Positions 63,535-64,000 of a DNA stretch of 64,000 nt are shown here, piece by piece; position 1 is the first letter of the stretch; each line of letters starts with the position of its first letter. Position numbers and translations under genes: made by a program. Source of the DNA: Bacteroidia bacterium (GTDB lineage: Bacteria > Bacteroidota > Bacteroidia > Chitinophagales > JAUHXS01); the NCBI GenBank assembly GCA_030426955.1, contig JAUHXS010000001.1, positions 561,339 through 625,338 of the forward strand, written 5' to 3'. The notes beneath the pieces were generated by a model, which did no database searches, was not told the origin of the DNA, and saw only the letters and a program-made list of their open reading frames with translations.

Positions 63535-63705
63535 ATGGGATTTGATAATAATAAGCTAAACTACGATAGTAATAAGAACGAGATGATATCGAATACTAAA
63601 GTAGGTTCAAAAATCAGCAACACTCTTAAAGGAATTTTTGTTAAAAGATTAACGAAAAAAGATATTGAAGAAATCAGAATAGATAGCTATACATATACAT
63701 ACTAG
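63535..63705 (+). CDS. Small 56-residue protein of unknown function
   Basis: The frame from ATG 63535 codes for 56 residues (MGFDNNKLNYDSNK...) and ends 23 bases before a strong terminator, which supports a real short transcript unit. TATCTTTATAAT at about 63479-63490 could be its -7 region. The middle 'SKISNTLKGIFVKRLTKKDI' is basic and helical in character, the end is acidic and aromatic (SYTYTY). No domain is recognised. It is divergent from metX. Confidence 0.5.
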   Translation: MGFDNNKLNYDSNKNEMISNTKVGSKISNTLKGIFVKRLTKKDIEEIRIDSYTYTY

Positions 63706-63727
63706 GAAAAAGCAAAAGTTGTACCGA

Positions 63728-63763
63728 CCGCCAAGCATACTTAAAATTCTTGGCGGTTTTTTT
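63728..63763 (+). terminator. Rho-independent terminator after the small ORF
   Basis: CCGCCAAG (63728-63735) pairs with CTTGGCGG (63749-63756) around a 13-base loop and is followed by seven T. It separates the 56-residue ORF from the next gene. Confidence 0.92.
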
Positions 63764-64000
63764 ATGTTTGATTCAAAATACTCATATAATTTAGGAGCTC
63801 CTTTAAAGAAAACTTCATCGCCCTACGAGGGTGAGAGCAAGTCTGTTATATACAAGGTAAAGACAACTAAAAGAATACCCTACTTTATTAAAGTGAATTA
63901 TTATGAAAATGATGTTCACTTCATAAAGTTTTATCATAAAAAGTTTGAGCAGTCTCCTAATAAATATAAAATGAGAATTGGCAATGTAAACGAGATGACC
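63764..64000 (+). CDS. Protein of unknown function, 3' truncated by the window end
   Basis: An open frame of 79 codons starts at ATG 63764, directly at the end of the T-run of the terminator, and runs off the window. The sequence (MFDSKYSYNLGAPLKKTSSP..., then 'RIPYFIKVNYYENDVHFIKFYHKKF') is mixed alpha/beta in appearance and hydrophilic, with no signal peptide. No family is recognised. An ATG so close to the terminator implies that the gene has a promoter inside or that the start is further downstream. Confidence 0.5.
   Translation, partial: MFDSKYSYNLGAPLKKTSSPYEGESKSVIYKVKTTKRIPYFIKVNYYENDVHFIKFYHKKFEQSPNKYKMRIGNVNEMT

Overview
The window comes from an AT-rich member of the Bacteroidota. 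The evidence is: many secreted proteins that end in type IX secretion (T9SS) sorting domains, both the type B gliding-associated form (a 'TPN..G.N' stretch, then 'NRWG' or 'YDRFG', then 'WDG', then a terminal beta strand) and the shorter type A form; promoters of the Bacteroidota type (TAnnTTTG, with TTG about 20 bases upstream); weak ribosome binding sites; and phylum-typical families such as DUF3127 and the Hdr-like iron-sulfur membrane protein. I cannot place it below phylum. No T9SS machinery genes, plasmid or phage genes, rRNA or CRISPR are present. It reads as an ordinary, nearly gap-free chromosomal segment.

Layout. 1-3.8 kb: a truncated T9SS type B surface protein and a secreted zinc metalloprotease. 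3.9-10.6 kb: a DMT transporter with ribD, prmC, a GT39 glycosyltransferase, a Fic protein with a near-perfect operator at its start, and rarA. 10.7-11.8 kb: a small basic protein and a 640 bp intergenic region holding two MITE-like repeats. 11.8-14.5 kb: polA. 14.6-30.4 kb: an island of seven large T9SS cargo proteins around one cytoplasmic protein of unknown function. 30.4-33.0 kb: M20 dipeptidase, a GNAT-like protein and tRNA-Val. 33.2-35.8 kb: DUF3127, flippase and sulfotransferase, a probable surface-polysaccharide operon. 35.8-51.1 kb: Hdr-like Fe-S protein, a beta-helix protein, a membrane pyrophosphatase, a subtilase, a YD-repeat protein, rnhA, queG, an M28 peptidase and a very long surface protein. 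51.2-58.5 kb: clpB, lon, LysE-type exporter, DUF1761 protein and trmD. 58.5-63.4 kb: an oxidoreductase and sugar transferase pair, then hom and metX under a SAM-I riboswitch. 63.5-64 kb: a 56-residue ORF, a terminator and a truncated ORF.

How the genes work together. Secreted proteins (three proteases, beta-propeller-like, FG-GAP, BNR, PKD and choice-of-anchor L adhesin-like proteins) point to a surface-active, probably polymer-degrading lifestyle. Flippase, sulfotransferase, GT39, sugar transferase and the Gfo/Idh oxidoreductase supply envelope glycans. clpB and lon form a protein quality-control pair. metX and hom make O-acetylhomoserine for methionine under SAM control.

No clearly new multi-gene system stands out. 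The most interesting signals are regulatory: a self-contained Fic operator/promoter, a SAM-I aptamer that ends ten bases before its start codon, a 13-base motif shared by several promoters of surface-protein genes, two mobile-type repeats, and a tandem of long palindromes at one gene end.
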